From positions 1-21,045 of the forward strand of contig PUMG01000357.1 of assembly GCA_003551265.1 (NCBI GenBank): a stretch of 21,045 nucleotides of DNA, in the 5' to 3' direction. Every line of letters begins with the position of its first letter. Within the stretch, counting starts at the first letter, position 1. Below the pieces are notes generated by a model, which was given only the letters and a program-made list of their open reading frames with translations, searched no databases and was not told the DNA's origin. Made by a program: the position numbers and the translations under genes. Below, one piece after another: positions 7,994 through 15,428 of this stretch. This stretch comes from Halovenus sp. (GTDB taxonomy: Archaea; Halobacteriota; Halobacteria; Halobacteriales; Haloarculaceae).

Positions 7994-9820
7994 TTATGTA
8001 CGCCACGGCTCACCGAGTGGTGTCTCCTCGTCTCTGACCCTATCGAGTTCGAGTCGTTCGAGGGCCTCCTGTGTTGGGAGTCCGTTCGGTCCCCAGCCCC
8101 GCGCCTGGTAGTAGGCGTCGAGCGCCCGTTCGAATGTAGCTGGGTCGAGAGTCTCTCCCGCTCTCGGCCCGTCGGGAACGGCTTCGTGGAGGGCTTCTGG
8201 AAGGATGTCGGAGTTGCGGTCGAACCCCTCACGAACGTTGAACAGTCGGACGAGTGTCCAGACGCGTTCGCCAACCTGCGTCAGTTCCTCCGTCGTGTAC
8301 GAGCGACCGACAGCGGCGAGCCACTCGCGGCCGAGGTCCTCCCACATAGTCTCGCCGACGAAGTCATCGAGTATCAGACACCACAGCGTCGACCGGACTG
8401 TCTGCTCGCCAACGACTGTCCGAAGCTGCGCACTCAGCGTCCGCTCGCCGCCGATGGCTGCTTCCTCCTCTATCGGTCGCGCCCGGCGGTGACAGCCACC
8501 CCGGTCGCTGGTCGCATACGCCAGTGCCATCCCCAGCGAGTTTCGCGGGTCGTAGGACGGAAGCGCCATCGACTTGACCGTCGGGATGAACTCGTTTCCG
8601 CCGAAGCGTCGGGTCGCCGAGTTCACCCCTTCGGCGAGTGTTCCGACGAGTTCCGGTTCGAATCGCTCGTCGTCTCCGGAGACGTTTCCGTCGAGTGTGC
8701 CGTCTCCGCTGGTCGCAATCGCCTCGATGAGCGCTCGTGCGCCCTCGGTGTCTCCGAACTCAACGGGGCAGTCAACGAGTCCACGCTCCCCCGCACGTAT
8801 CGCCCACGCGACTGCGTTACCGGCGTCGATGACGTCGATTCCGAGTCGGTCACAGACCCCGGAGAGTTCCGCGACATCGTCGACGTGGTTGACACCGAGT
8901 CCCGCACCGAGCGTCATCGGGGCCGCGCCCCGGAGGACCACCTCACCGTCAGCAGTTTCGAACCTGAAATCACCGGGAACCGTTCCAGACTCACGTTCGC
9001 TCGCTGCCTCGCTCGCGGCCTCGACGCTGATGTCGGCAATCTCTTCGAACTGGCCCTGTTGCCATCCCCGGGTGGCCAGCGCGCCAATCTCGTGAGCGAA
9101 GTCCACGCTCTCGAACGTTCCGCCTGCAGCCTGCCACTTGCCGGTGTCGTGGTCGGCGTACGCGCTCGCGTAGCGTTCGCGGAGGTCGCGGAGCGTTCCG
9201 TCGGGTTCTGGTGGGTCGCCTCTGACGACGATTGCTTTCAGCCGCTTGCTTCCCATCACCGCACCGGCCCCGCCACGACCGGCGTGGTGCTCGCCCGCAT
9301 CCGAGGCGACTGTCGCATACCGGACGCACGATTCCCCGGCGGGACCGATACAGGCAACGGCCGCGTCGGGGAACGCCATCGCCGTTTCGCGGGTGTCCTC
9401 ACCCCAGTGGTTGGCTGGCTGGAGTCTGGCACTTCCGCTCTCGACTTCCAGACGGAACGGGCTGTCCGCTCGGCCGTGTATCACGATACCCAGACACCCC
9501 GGCAGCGCACCCGCGAGATGTTCCGGGAACGACCCGCCGCTGTACGAATCCAGAAACGTGCCCGTGAGCGGGGATTTCGTGACGACAGCGCATCGTGATT
9601 CGCCGGGGAGATACCCCGAGAGCGGGCCGAGCATGAACAACAGCACGTTCTCCGGGCCAAGTGGGTCAGTTCCAGCTTCCAGTCGGTCGTACAGATAGCG
9701 CGCACCGATGCCCTTCCCTCCGAGATACTGACGGAGCCACTGCCCGGGAACCGCCTCCCTGTCGACGGTCTCTCGTGTGAGGTCGACCTGCAACAGATAA
9801 TCGCGCTGTCTCACTCCCAT
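7994..9820 (-). CDS. Aldehyde ferredoxin oxidoreductase (AOR) family protein lacking the CxxCxxxC cluster motif
   Basis: A 608-residue protein, about the length of the P. furiosus enzyme. It carries the AOR N-terminal tungsten/molybdenum-pterin domain: YLGGKGIGARYL (about 32-43), CIGPAGESCVRYA (157-169) and GRGGAGAVMGSKRLKAI (181-197). The C-terminal AOR domain has PSYDPRNSLG, ATSDRGGCH (436-444), GERVWTLVRLFNVREGFDR and YYQARGWGPNG. One pterin motif, DRLGID (324-329), fits the DxxGL(C/D) consensus. The segment where AORs have CxxCxxxC (about 275-290) reads ESGTVPGDFRF with no cysteine, and the nearby EGPEYE-like stretch with the active-site Glu is also gone. The second pterin motif is degraded to RSTLWC, although the fourth ligand-type Cys (481) remains. 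The frame is intact. It is probably an AOR paralogue with altered cluster or altered chemistry. Whether it binds W/Mo-pterin is unknown. Confidence 0.88.
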   Translation of the reverse strand: MGVRQRDYLLQVDLTRETVDREAVPGQWLRQYLGGKGIGARYLYDRLEAGTDPLGPENVLLFMLGPLSGYLPGESRCAVVTKSPLTGTFLDSYSGGSFPEHLAGALPGCLGIVIHGRADSPFRLEVESGSARLQPANHWGEDTRETAMAFPDAAVACIGPAGESCVRYATVASDAGEHHAGRGGAGAVMGSKRLKAIVVRGDPPEPDGTLRDLRERYASAYADHDTGKWQAAGGTFESVDFAHEIGALATRGWQQGQFEEIADISVEAASEAASERESGTVPGDFRFETADGEVVLRGAAPMTLGAGLGVNHVDDVAELSGVCDRLGIDVIDAGNAVAWAIRAGERGLVDCPVEFGDTEGARALIEAIATSGDGTLDGNVSGDDERFEPELVGTLAEGVNSATRRFGGNEFIPTVKSMALPSYDPRNSLGMALAYATSDRGGCHRRARPIEEEAAIGGERTLSAQLRTVVGEQTVRSTLWCLILDDFVGETMWEDLGREWLAAVGRSYTTEELTQVGERVWTLVRLFNVREGFDRNSDILPEALHEAVPDGPRAGETLDPATFERALDAYYQARGWGPNGLPTQEALERLELDRVRDEETPLGEPWRT

Positions 9821-9898
9821 TCGGTGCTGTCTACGTGTTCATTACGGTTCTAACTCACGGTTTGGTCGGGTGTCAGACGGTCGATTTCACAGAGTTCC

Positions 9899-10204
9899 TC
9901 ACGTGCCAGAGCCGGGTGTCTCCTGTGTCTCCATGCGACGCTCGTACTTCTCGAGTGCAGCGTCGAGCGCCTCACCAGCGTCGATATCGAGTGCGTCGGC
10001 GAGCGCCAGCAGCGCGAAGAGGACATCACCGATTTCGTCGGTGTTGACGTCAACATCCTCTGGAGCAGTGCCGTACCCGGTAGACTCGTTCACGTCCTTT
10101 GCGACCTCGCCCAGTTCGGAGACGAGGTCGAGCAATCGAAACGCTGGCGGTGCGTGGAGGTCGTTGCGGTCGACGAACTCGGCCACCGCTCGTTGTTCAT
10201 CCAT
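9899..10204 (-). CDS. MazG-like nucleotide pyrophosphohydrolase
   Basis: A compact 101-residue all-alpha NTP pyrophosphatase. It shows the two acidic metal-binding motifs of the MazG fold: SELGE (E30-x-x-E33) and DEIGD (E57-x-x-D60). These are separated by the usual loop and followed by the helix LFALLALADALDIDAGEALDAALEKYERR. Such proteins hydrolyse (d)NTPs to NMP and pyrophosphate, often for house-cleaning. A longer open frame reaches 10501, but the ATG at 10204 begins at the conserved domain and lies about 25 bases after a TATA-like box, so a leaderless start is preferred. It precedes the AOR-like gene on the same strand by 78 bases and could be the first gene of that unit. Confidence 0.88.
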   Translation of the reverse strand: MDEQRAVAEFVDRNDLHAPPAFRLLDLVSELGEVAKDVNESTGYGTAPEDVDVNTDEIGDVLFALLALADALDIDAGEALDAALEKYERRMETQETPGSGT

Positions 10205-10224
10205 ATCCGCTCTGGAGAGCACAC

Positions 10225-10232
10225 GGATAAAT
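10225..10232 (-). promoter_or_regulatory. TATA box for the MazG-like gene
   Basis: Read on the minus strand, atttatcc lies about 25 bases before the ATG at 10204. This matches the archaeal TATA-to-start spacing of a leaderless transcript. Confidence 0.5.
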
Positions 10233-10316
10233 TGTCTTTCGGTGAGAGACCGACGAGAGAGTGCCAGTTCTGGTGACGTACGATAACCCCTATGGGCACT
10301 CATCTCAAAGAGGTGC

Positions 10317-11033
10317 ATGATGGGAACCACGAAGAAAGTCGCCGGAACGCTCGCGCTCGTTCTGTTCTTCGGGATTCTGGCGTTGCGACCGCTGCTCGCC
10401 AACCCGGCTATCTCGGGGGCGTTCAGTGGTGGTGGCTGGCAGACGCTGCTGGTCGTCCCGCTCGTGCTGGTGGCAGTCGTGGTTGTGGCGCTCAGAATCA
10501 AACGCGCCCGGACAAGTCCCGAGGAGTGGGAACTCGACCAGCGACAGGAGGTGCAGCCGAACTCGTGGGCCGACCGGACAGACGACGAGGATGACGACAG
10601 CGGGACTCAGGATGAACAAAAGCACGAGACGAACGACCAGCAGTCATCGTCACACACCAGACCGAACATTTTCGCCGGGCAGGGGGGGACGAGAGACTGG
10701 GAGTTCGAAATCGAGGAGGTGCCACCTGAATCACACCTGAGCGACCACCTAGAGCACCTGCGGACCCAACTCGGGGACGACCGTGAACACGCGACAGAAC
10801 TCGACACCCTCGAACAGGTCGTCGAAGAAGTCGAAGGTGACCGACGGATTCCTGCACGCTGTCCACACGACCACTGTGACGCCCGCTGGAGCGACCGGGG
10901 CGTGCTCGGGACCGGCCGTCCGCGGTTCGAGATACTCGAAGACGGGGAGACCGCACTCTGTCTGGAGTGTGAACGTACCTACGAGTTGCCCCGAGCTGCC
11001 GAGGACACGATGGATGACGAAACGGCTGAATAA
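10317..11033 (+). CDS. Membrane-anchored protein with C-terminal zinc-ribbon-like cysteines (hypothetical)
   Basis: About 238 residues. Two hydrophobic helices, about 8-27 and 42-59, are followed by a basic RIKRAR stop-transfer, placing the rest in the cytoplasm. The middle (about 66-125) is a highly acidic, Gln/Ser-rich linker. Residues about 140-175 are strongly helical and acidic. The end contains CPHDHC (182-187) and CLEC (215-218) separated by a beta-like stretch, a CxxxxC plus CxxC arrangement that resembles a zinc ribbon. No family name is recognised. Two in-frame ATGs lie side by side (10317 and 10320), preceded by GAGGTG at 10310-10315. The gene is divergent from the MazG-like gene. 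The role is not inferable beyond a membrane-tethered metal-binding module. Confidence 0.72.
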   Translation: MMGTTKKVAGTLALVLFFGILALRPLLANPAISGAFSGGGWQTLLVVPLVLVAVVVVALRIKRARTSPEEWELDQRQEVQPNSWADRTDDEDDDSGTQDEQKHETNDQQSSSHTRPNIFAGQGGTRDWEFEIEEVPPESHLSDHLEHLRTQLGDDREHATELDTLEQVVEEVEGDRRIPARCPHDHCDARWSDRGVLGTGRPRFEILEDGETALCLECERTYELPRAAEDTMDDETAE

Positions 11034-11046
11034 AGAAATCGCATTA

Positions 11047-11065
11047 CCAATAACTGTTAAGTGAC
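11047..11065 (+). promoter_or_regulatory. Candidate promoter for the glucose/sorbosone dehydrogenase-like gene
   Basis: The tract ccaataactgttaagtgac has a TATA-like ttaag centred about 30 bases before the ATG at 11089, consistent with a nearly leaderless transcript. It matches 17 of 19 bases of the element upstream of the HTH-10 gene (4812-4830). Confidence 0.5.
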
Positions 11066-11088
11066 GACGAACCCACCTCGTGATATCG

Positions 11089-12537
11089 ATGAACGGGAAA
11101 TCACTCTCTCGTCGACGTGAGTTTCTCGGCGCAGTCGTGCTCGCCGGAACAGCAGGGTTGAGCGGCTGTCTCGGCTCGCCGTTCGCCGACGACACTGACG
11201 ACGCTGATGACGCTGACGAGGAGTTACATCCAGACGCACCGGACGAACTTATCCCGGAGGGACCGACTGTCAGACTGGAGCCTGTTGCAGAGGGGTTGAC
11301 CTATCCGACCGATCTCACCGGCCACCCGGACGACCCTGGAGAGCTGTACGTCACCGACATCACCGGGCAGGTGTATCGCATCGTCGACGGCGAGCGGGGG
11401 CTGTTGCTCGACATCGGCGACAGCGTGGGCGTTCCCGAGGGAGAGTTCTCCGAGCGTGGTCTGCTGGGAATCGCGTTACATCCTGACTTCGCCGAGAACG
11501 GGCGGTTCTACCTCCGCTACAGCGGCACTGAAAGTCCCACCGGTGCGAGCCACGTCGAACGTCTCTCGGAGTTCGTTCTCGAAGACGGCGAGGTCGACGC
11601 CGAAGACGAGCGTTCGATTCTCGAACTCGACCATCCAACCATCATCCACCAGTCGGGGAACGTCCTGTTCGGGCCGGAGGGGTATCTGTACGTTCCGATG
11701 GGCGACGGCGGTGGTCCGTTCGATTCCCGCCCACAGGACTGGTACGAGACGAACGACGGAGGGCGGGCACAGAACACGACTGACGACCTGCTCGGTGGTG
11801 TCCTTCGCATCGACGTCGACGGTAACCGAGACGATGACCAGCCGTACGCGATTCCGGCCGGCAACCCGCTCGTCGACAGAGAAGCCCACCTCGACGAGTA
11901 CTACGCCTGGGGGTTTCGCAATCCGTGGGGGAGTTCGTTCGACGGGGAAGACCTCTACGTGGCCGACGTGGCAGAAGGACGCGTCAACAGCGTCAATCTC
12001 GTCGAACGCGGTGGCAACTACAGCTGGAACGTCAAGGAAGGAACGAGCTGTTTCAACACCGACGACGTGCGCGAGCCACGGCAAGACTGTCCCGACGAGA
12101 CCCCCGAAGATGTCCGCGGTGGCGAACAGCTCAGAGACCCGGTCATCGAGTACCCACAGGAGTACGAAGACACCCGCTATGGCTCGGCAGTCGTCGGGGG
12201 CTACGTCTATCGTGGTGACGACATTCCCGATATCGAGGGCGCATACGTCTTCGGCGACTGGAGCCGCCAGCCACACGGCGACCCCGACGGCGTGCTCTAC
12301 GTGGCCAACGAGGACGACCCACGACACGAGTACAACGCCGAGCGCGACACCTGGCAGCTCCACCAGCTCGTCGTCGACGGAGATGAGGACGACGAGACAC
12401 CAATCGGAGAAGACGGCGAACTCAACCGCTACATCGCCTCGCTCGGACGTAGCGGTGACGACATCTACGTGCTGACGACGGCGACAAACGTCGTCGAGGG
12501 CGAAACAGGTACGGTTCACCGACTCTCTCGTACATGA
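11089..12537 (+). CDS. Tat-exported glucose/sorbosone dehydrogenase-like lipoprotein (PQQ-type beta-propeller)
   Basis: A 482-residue protein from the ATG at 11089. A GTG at 11080 would add three residues but is closer to the TATA-like box than expected. The N-terminus is a Tat lipoprotein signal: SRRREFLGA at about 7-15, a hydrophobic core, and lipobox LSGC with Cys27. An acidic DDTDDADDAD linker follows. The rest matches the GSDH family (soluble quinoprotein sugar dehydrogenases, YliI and HHIP-like): ERGLLGIALHPDFAENGRFYLRY, GDGGGPFDS, WGFRNPWG, NYSWNVKEG and GAYVFGDW. Bacterial relatives oxidise aldose sugars with PQQ on the outer face of the membrane. Whether this protein has PQQ is unknown, and no pqq biosynthesis gene is in view. 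It overlaps the following epimerase by four bases, so the two are translationally coupled. Confidence 0.9.
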   Translation: MNGKSLSRRREFLGAVVLAGTAGLSGCLGSPFADDTDDADDADEELHPDAPDELIPEGPTVRLEPVAEGLTYPTDLTGHPDDPGELYVTDITGQVYRIVDGERGLLLDIGDSVGVPEGEFSERGLLGIALHPDFAENGRFYLRYSGTESPTGASHVERLSEFVLEDGEVDAEDERSILELDHPTIIHQSGNVLFGPEGYLYVPMGDGGGPFDSRPQDWYETNDGGRAQNTTDDLLGGVLRIDVDGNRDDDQPYAIPAGNPLVDREAHLDEYYAWGFRNPWGSSFDGEDLYVADVAEGRVNSVNLVERGGNYSWNVKEGTSCFNTDDVREPRQDCPDETPEDVRGGEQLRDPVIEYPQEYEDTRYGSAVVGGYVYRGDDIPDIEGAYVFGDWSRQPHGDPDGVLYVANEDDPRHEYNAERDTWQLHQLVVDGDEDDETPIGEDGELNRYIASLGRSGDDIYVLTTATNVVEGETGTVHRLSRT

Positions 12538-13478
12538 CAGAGGACACAATGTCTGAACTCTCGAACCAGCACGTACTCGTCACCGGAGGGGCAGGGTTCA
12601 TCGGCTCCCGCCTCGTCCACCGTCTCACTCCCGACATCGACGTGGTCGTCTTCGACTCGCTGACGACCGGCACGAGAGACCGGCTTCCGGAGAGCGTCTC
12701 GCTCGTCGAGGGCGATATCAGAGACCAGGAGGCACTCGAAGCCACTGTCCGAGACGCCGATGTCGTCTTCCATCAGGCTGCGCTGGTGAGCGTGGGTGCT
12801 TCGGTCGAAGACCCCTCTCGAAGTCACGATATAAACGTCGAGGGGACACTCAACGTGCTCGAAGCGGCTCGCAGACACGACGCTCGCGTCGTACTCGCAT
12901 CGAGTGCAGCAATCTACGGCCACCCGGAGACGATACCCGTCAGCGAGACCCATTCGAAGGAGCCGACCTCGCCGTACGGACTGGACAAACTCGCCTGCGA
13001 CCACTACGCCCGGCTGTATCACGACCTCTACGAACTGGAGACCGTCGCACTCCGGTACTTCAACGTCTACGGGCCGGGGCAGACCGGCGGCCAGTACGCT
13101 GGCGTCATGAGCGTGTTCATCGAGCAGGCGCTCGCGAGCGAATCCCTCACTGTCGATGGCGACGGCGAGCAGACCCGAGATTTCGTCTTCGTCGACGACG
13201 TCGTCGAGGCGAACCTGCTGGCTGCACAGACGGAGGCGGTCGGCGAAGCGTACAACGTCGGCACCGGGTCATCCATCTCCATCCGTGAACTCGCCGAACT
13301 CGTCCGGGACCTCGGCGACAGCGGCGCCGACATCGTCCACCGCGACCCGCGTCCCGGCGACATCGAACACTCGGAGGCAGACATCTCGCAGGCACGGGAA
13401 ACGCTCGGATACGAGCCGACAGTCTCGATCTCGGAGGGGCTAGAGCGGACTATCGAGTGGGTCGAGAACCGAACGTAA
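12534..13478 (+). CDS. NAD-dependent epimerase/dehydratase, UDP-glucose 4-epimerase type
   Basis: A 314-residue extended short-chain dehydrogenase. The nucleotide-binding TGGAGFIG is at 17-24 with acidic D41 at the end of the second strand (VVVFDSL), which favours NAD. The Ser-rich active-site strand LASSAAIYG is at 121-129 and the catalytic Y148-x-x-x-K152 is in SPYGLDK. The family signatures YFNVYGPGQ and FVFVDDVVEA follow, then the AYNVGTGSSISIREL sugar-nucleotide-binding region. Such enzymes epimerise or dehydrate UDP-sugars for glycan synthesis. The start ATG overlaps the upstream stop as ATGA. A second in-frame ATG at 12549 (SELSNQHVLVTGG) is an alternative start. The exact sugar is not determinable. 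Its stop is only six bases from the convergent dehydrogenase. Confidence 0.9.
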   Translation: MTEDTMSELSNQHVLVTGGAGFIGSRLVHRLTPDIDVVVFDSLTTGTRDRLPESVSLVEGDIRDQEALEATVRDADVVFHQAALVSVGASVEDPSRSHDINVEGTLNVLEAARRHDARVVLASSAAIYGHPETIPVSETHSKEPTSPYGLDKLACDHYARLYHDLYELETVALRYFNVYGPGQTGGQYAGVMSVFIEQALASESLTVDGDGEQTRDFVFVDDVVEANLLAAQTEAVGEAYNVGTGSSISIRELAELVRDLGDSGADIVHRDPRPGDIEHSEADISQARETLGYEPTVSISEGLERTIEWVENRT

Positions 13479-13484
13479 GAACCG

Positions 13485-14441
13485 CTAGCGAACTCGGTTC
13501 ACAAGTCCACCGAGGTCACCAGTGGCGAGTGCCTCGTAGTTCGTTGCGATGATGTCGACCCACCGCTCGACCTTGTGTGGCGTCGACCCGGCCATGTGCG
13601 GTGTGATGACGACGTTCGAGAGGTCCCACAGCACCGACTCCTGTGGGAGTGGTTCCTCCTCGAAGACATCGAGCGCCGCGCCACGTATCATCCCGTACTG
13701 GAGCGCCCGGACGAGTGCGTGCTGGTCGACGACCCCGCCGCGTGCGATGTTGACGAGGACGCCATCTGATCCCAGCAGTCGAAGCTCCGGGAGCCCTATC
13801 AGCCCCTCCGTTTCCTCGGTGAGCGGGCAGGCGAGCACGACGTACTCAGAGCGACGCAGAAGTTCGTGAGACTCCTCTGGGGCCAGTAACTCGTCGACTC
13901 CTGGTGGCCGCTCGTCGAGAGTGCGCTTCGTTCCGAGCACCTCCATCCCGAACGCCTGAGCGAGTTCCCCCACGCGAGTGCCGATAGCGCCGACGCCGAC
14001 GATGCCGACCGTCTTACCACGGAGTTCGCCGCCCTCGACGCGCTCCCAGACGCCACGCTGTTGGTTGCGGGCCGTCTCGACGAGTCCACGTTCGAACTGG
14101 AGCATGTACGCGAGCACCTGCTCGCCGATTGGTTCGGCGTGCACTCCAGAGGAGTTCGTGAGAGTAACTCCTTCCTGCTGGAAGCGCTCCAACGGCAGGA
14201 AATCGACTCCCGCCGACAGCGCCTGCACGACCTGCAGACGTTCGGCGTGTTCGAGCCACTCCTCGTCGAAACGCCCGACGAGTAGCATCTCTGCTTCGGG
14301 CAGGTGCGAAACAGTTTCGTCCGGCGTTTCGGCGTTCACCACCCGGGCGTCTGGCAGTTTCTCTTCGAGCGCCGGTCGTAACGACTCGGTGCGCTCCGGC
14401 GAGACTGTGTGTGCGAACAGAAGCAGCGGTCGGTCAACCAT
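13485..14441 (-). CDS. D-2-hydroxyacid dehydrogenase
   Basis: About 318 residues from the ATG at 14441. The frame is open to 14504, but those extra residues are not family-like. The Rossmann motif GVGAIG is at 149-154. The catalytic set is in place: R234 in NIARGG, the Glu of DVFEEEPLP (about 263) and H282 in ITPHMAG. After the second Rossmann strand the sequence reads GTKRT, with basic residues rather than an acidic one, which suggests a preference for NADP(H). Family members reduce 2-ketoacids to D-2-hydroxyacids or the reverse. Acidic surface residues are frequent. The methyltransferase gene lies 107 bases upstream on the same strand. The substrate is not predictable, and glyoxylate/hydroxypyruvate reductase activity is possible. 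Confidence 0.9.
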   Translation of the reverse strand: MVDRPLLLFAHTVSPERTESLRPALEEKLPDARVVNAETPDETVSHLPEAEMLLVGRFDEEWLEHAERLQVVQALSAGVDFLPLERFQQEGVTLTNSSGVHAEPIGEQVLAYMLQFERGLVETARNQQRGVWERVEGGELRGKTVGIVGVGAIGTRVGELAQAFGMEVLGTKRTLDERPPGVDELLAPEESHELLRRSEYVVLACPLTEETEGLIGLPELRLLGSDGVLVNIARGGVVDQHALVRALQYGMIRGAALDVFEEEPLPQESVLWDLSNVVITPHMAGSTPHKVERWVDIIATNYEALATGDLGGLVNRVR

Positions 14442-14548
14442 CTTCGGGAGGTAATTTGCCCAAAGTCTTGCATCTTCCGAGAGCCGAGGAGTCGGTTCGC
14501 TCACCGCTGGCCCGTCAGTGGTTCTTCGTCTCTAGCTGAATGGACTCC

Positions 14549-15316
14549 TCACGGCTGGGCGACGACCACGAGTCTGAGCGAGTCACGCTCCAGTTCGCTC
14601 CCATCGAGTCCGCCGTAGAGGCTCATCTCGGAGAACCCTGCTCGTTCGAGCAGTCGCCGGAGTTCCGCAGGTGAGTACAGTCGCAGGTCCCACTCGACCT
14701 CGCCGACGAACTCGTAGCTCTCTCCGTCCCGATGAAAGAGTGTGAACGTCGTGTCCATTCGTCCTGTCTCTGGTGTGTACTCCCGGCGCTCGACGTGGAG
14801 GTCGCCGTCGTCGAGACCCGCGCTCGATGACCGGTAGTCATCCATCAGCGCCTCCTTGTTGGCGAGGTCCATCACGAGTGCGCCATCTTCGGCGACCCGA
14901 TCTCGAAATCCTGCGGCGACGGCTTCGTTCGTCGCGTCGTCGAAGTACCCAAAAGCGGTCCACATGTTCACCACGAGGTCGTACGTTCCTTCGAAGGTAT
15001 CGAGCTCGCGCATATCACCAACTTCGACGGAGACGTGTTCGGCGACGTCCTCTGTGGCTGTGCGCTCACGGGCAGTGTCGACGTACCGTGGTGAGATGTC
15101 GAGTCCACGAACGGTGAGGTCGTGTTTCGCAAATTCGACGGTGTGTCGGCCGATGCCACAGGCAACATCGAGCACCGTGTCGGGCTCGACAGCGTGGTCT
15201 GCGCTCAGCTCCAGCAACTGTTCGACCTCCTCGGTCGCGCTCTCGACGCGACCCTGTAAGGTTCGTTCGAAGATATCTGCGTGTTCGACGAACATCTCCT
15301 CGGTCCAGTGTGTCAT
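14549..15316 (-). CDS. Class I SAM-dependent methyltransferase
   Basis: A 255-residue protein with the class I methyltransferase order. Motif I is VLDVACGIGRH (about 48-58), the acidic end of strand 2 is GLDIS (D73), motif II/III is VEVGDMREL, and motif IV is YDLVVNMWTAFGYFDD. After this come DRVAEDGALVMDLANKE and a C-terminal beta-rich segment with SPAELRRLLERAGFSEMSLYGGLDG. This pattern resembles the small-molecule methyltransferases of the Methyltransf_25/UbiE-like type. The acceptor cannot be inferred. The gene is divergent from the wHTH cassette across a 112-base AT-rich spacer and upstream of the hydroxyacid dehydrogenase. Confidence 0.88.
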   Translation of the reverse strand: MTHWTEEMFVEHADIFERTLQGRVESATEEVEQLLELSADHAVEPDTVLDVACGIGRHTVEFAKHDLTVRGLDISPRYVDTARERTATEDVAEHVSVEVGDMRELDTFEGTYDLVVNMWTAFGYFDDATNEAVAAGFRDRVAEDGALVMDLANKEALMDDYRSSSAGLDDGDLHVERREYTPETGRMDTTFTLFHRDGESYEFVGEVEWDLRLYSPAELRRLLERAGFSEMSLYGGLDGSELERDSLRLVVVAQP

Positions 15317-15374
15317 ACTCGAAGCGACGACGGAGTGATACTTGAAGGCTTATGCGGTGTGTTAGCAGACTAGA

Positions 15375-15390
15375 ACTCAAATATCTGAGT
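15375..15390. promoter_or_regulatory. Near-perfect palindrome, candidate operator
   Basis: The 16 bases actcaaatatctgagt are self-complementary at 14 of 16 positions. They end two bases before the poly-A/TATA tract of the wHTH gene. A dimeric winged-helix protein encoded just downstream is the obvious candidate binder, by analogy with autoregulated toxin-antitoxin operons. Confidence 0.5.
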
Positions 15391-15391
15391 G

Positions 15392-15404
15392 AAAAAAATA
15401 TATT
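15392..15404 (+). promoter_or_regulatory. Strong TATA box for the wHTH-TumE cassette
   Basis: The run aaaaaaatatatt is the most AT-rich tract in the window. Its centre lies about 29 bases before the ATG at 15429, giving the spacing of a leaderless transcript and deciding that start over an upstream GTG at 15405, which overlaps the end of the box. Confidence 0.65.
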
Positions 15405-15428
15405 GTGATCCACCTCGTAGAGTTCAGC

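Noticed and set aside
7927..8274. N-terminal extension of the gcvT-like gene
   Set aside because: The extra residues are Ser/Arg/Thr-rich, lie over the AOR gene in another frame and precede a family-typical ATG start at 7926.
8186..9598. A 470-residue plus-strand open frame antisense to the AOR-like gene
   Set aside because: It mirrors the codon pattern of the AOR gene, has no family motifs and is Arg/Ser/Val-rich as expected of an antisense frame in high-G+C DNA.
10205..10501. N-terminal extension of the MazG-like gene
   Set aside because: It covers the promoter and the start of the divergent membrane protein. The TATA spacing and the domain start both support 10204.
11476..12549. A 357-residue minus-strand open frame
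   Set aside because: It lies entirely opposite the Tat lipoprotein dehydrogenase, which has unmistakable family motifs. The antisense frame has none.
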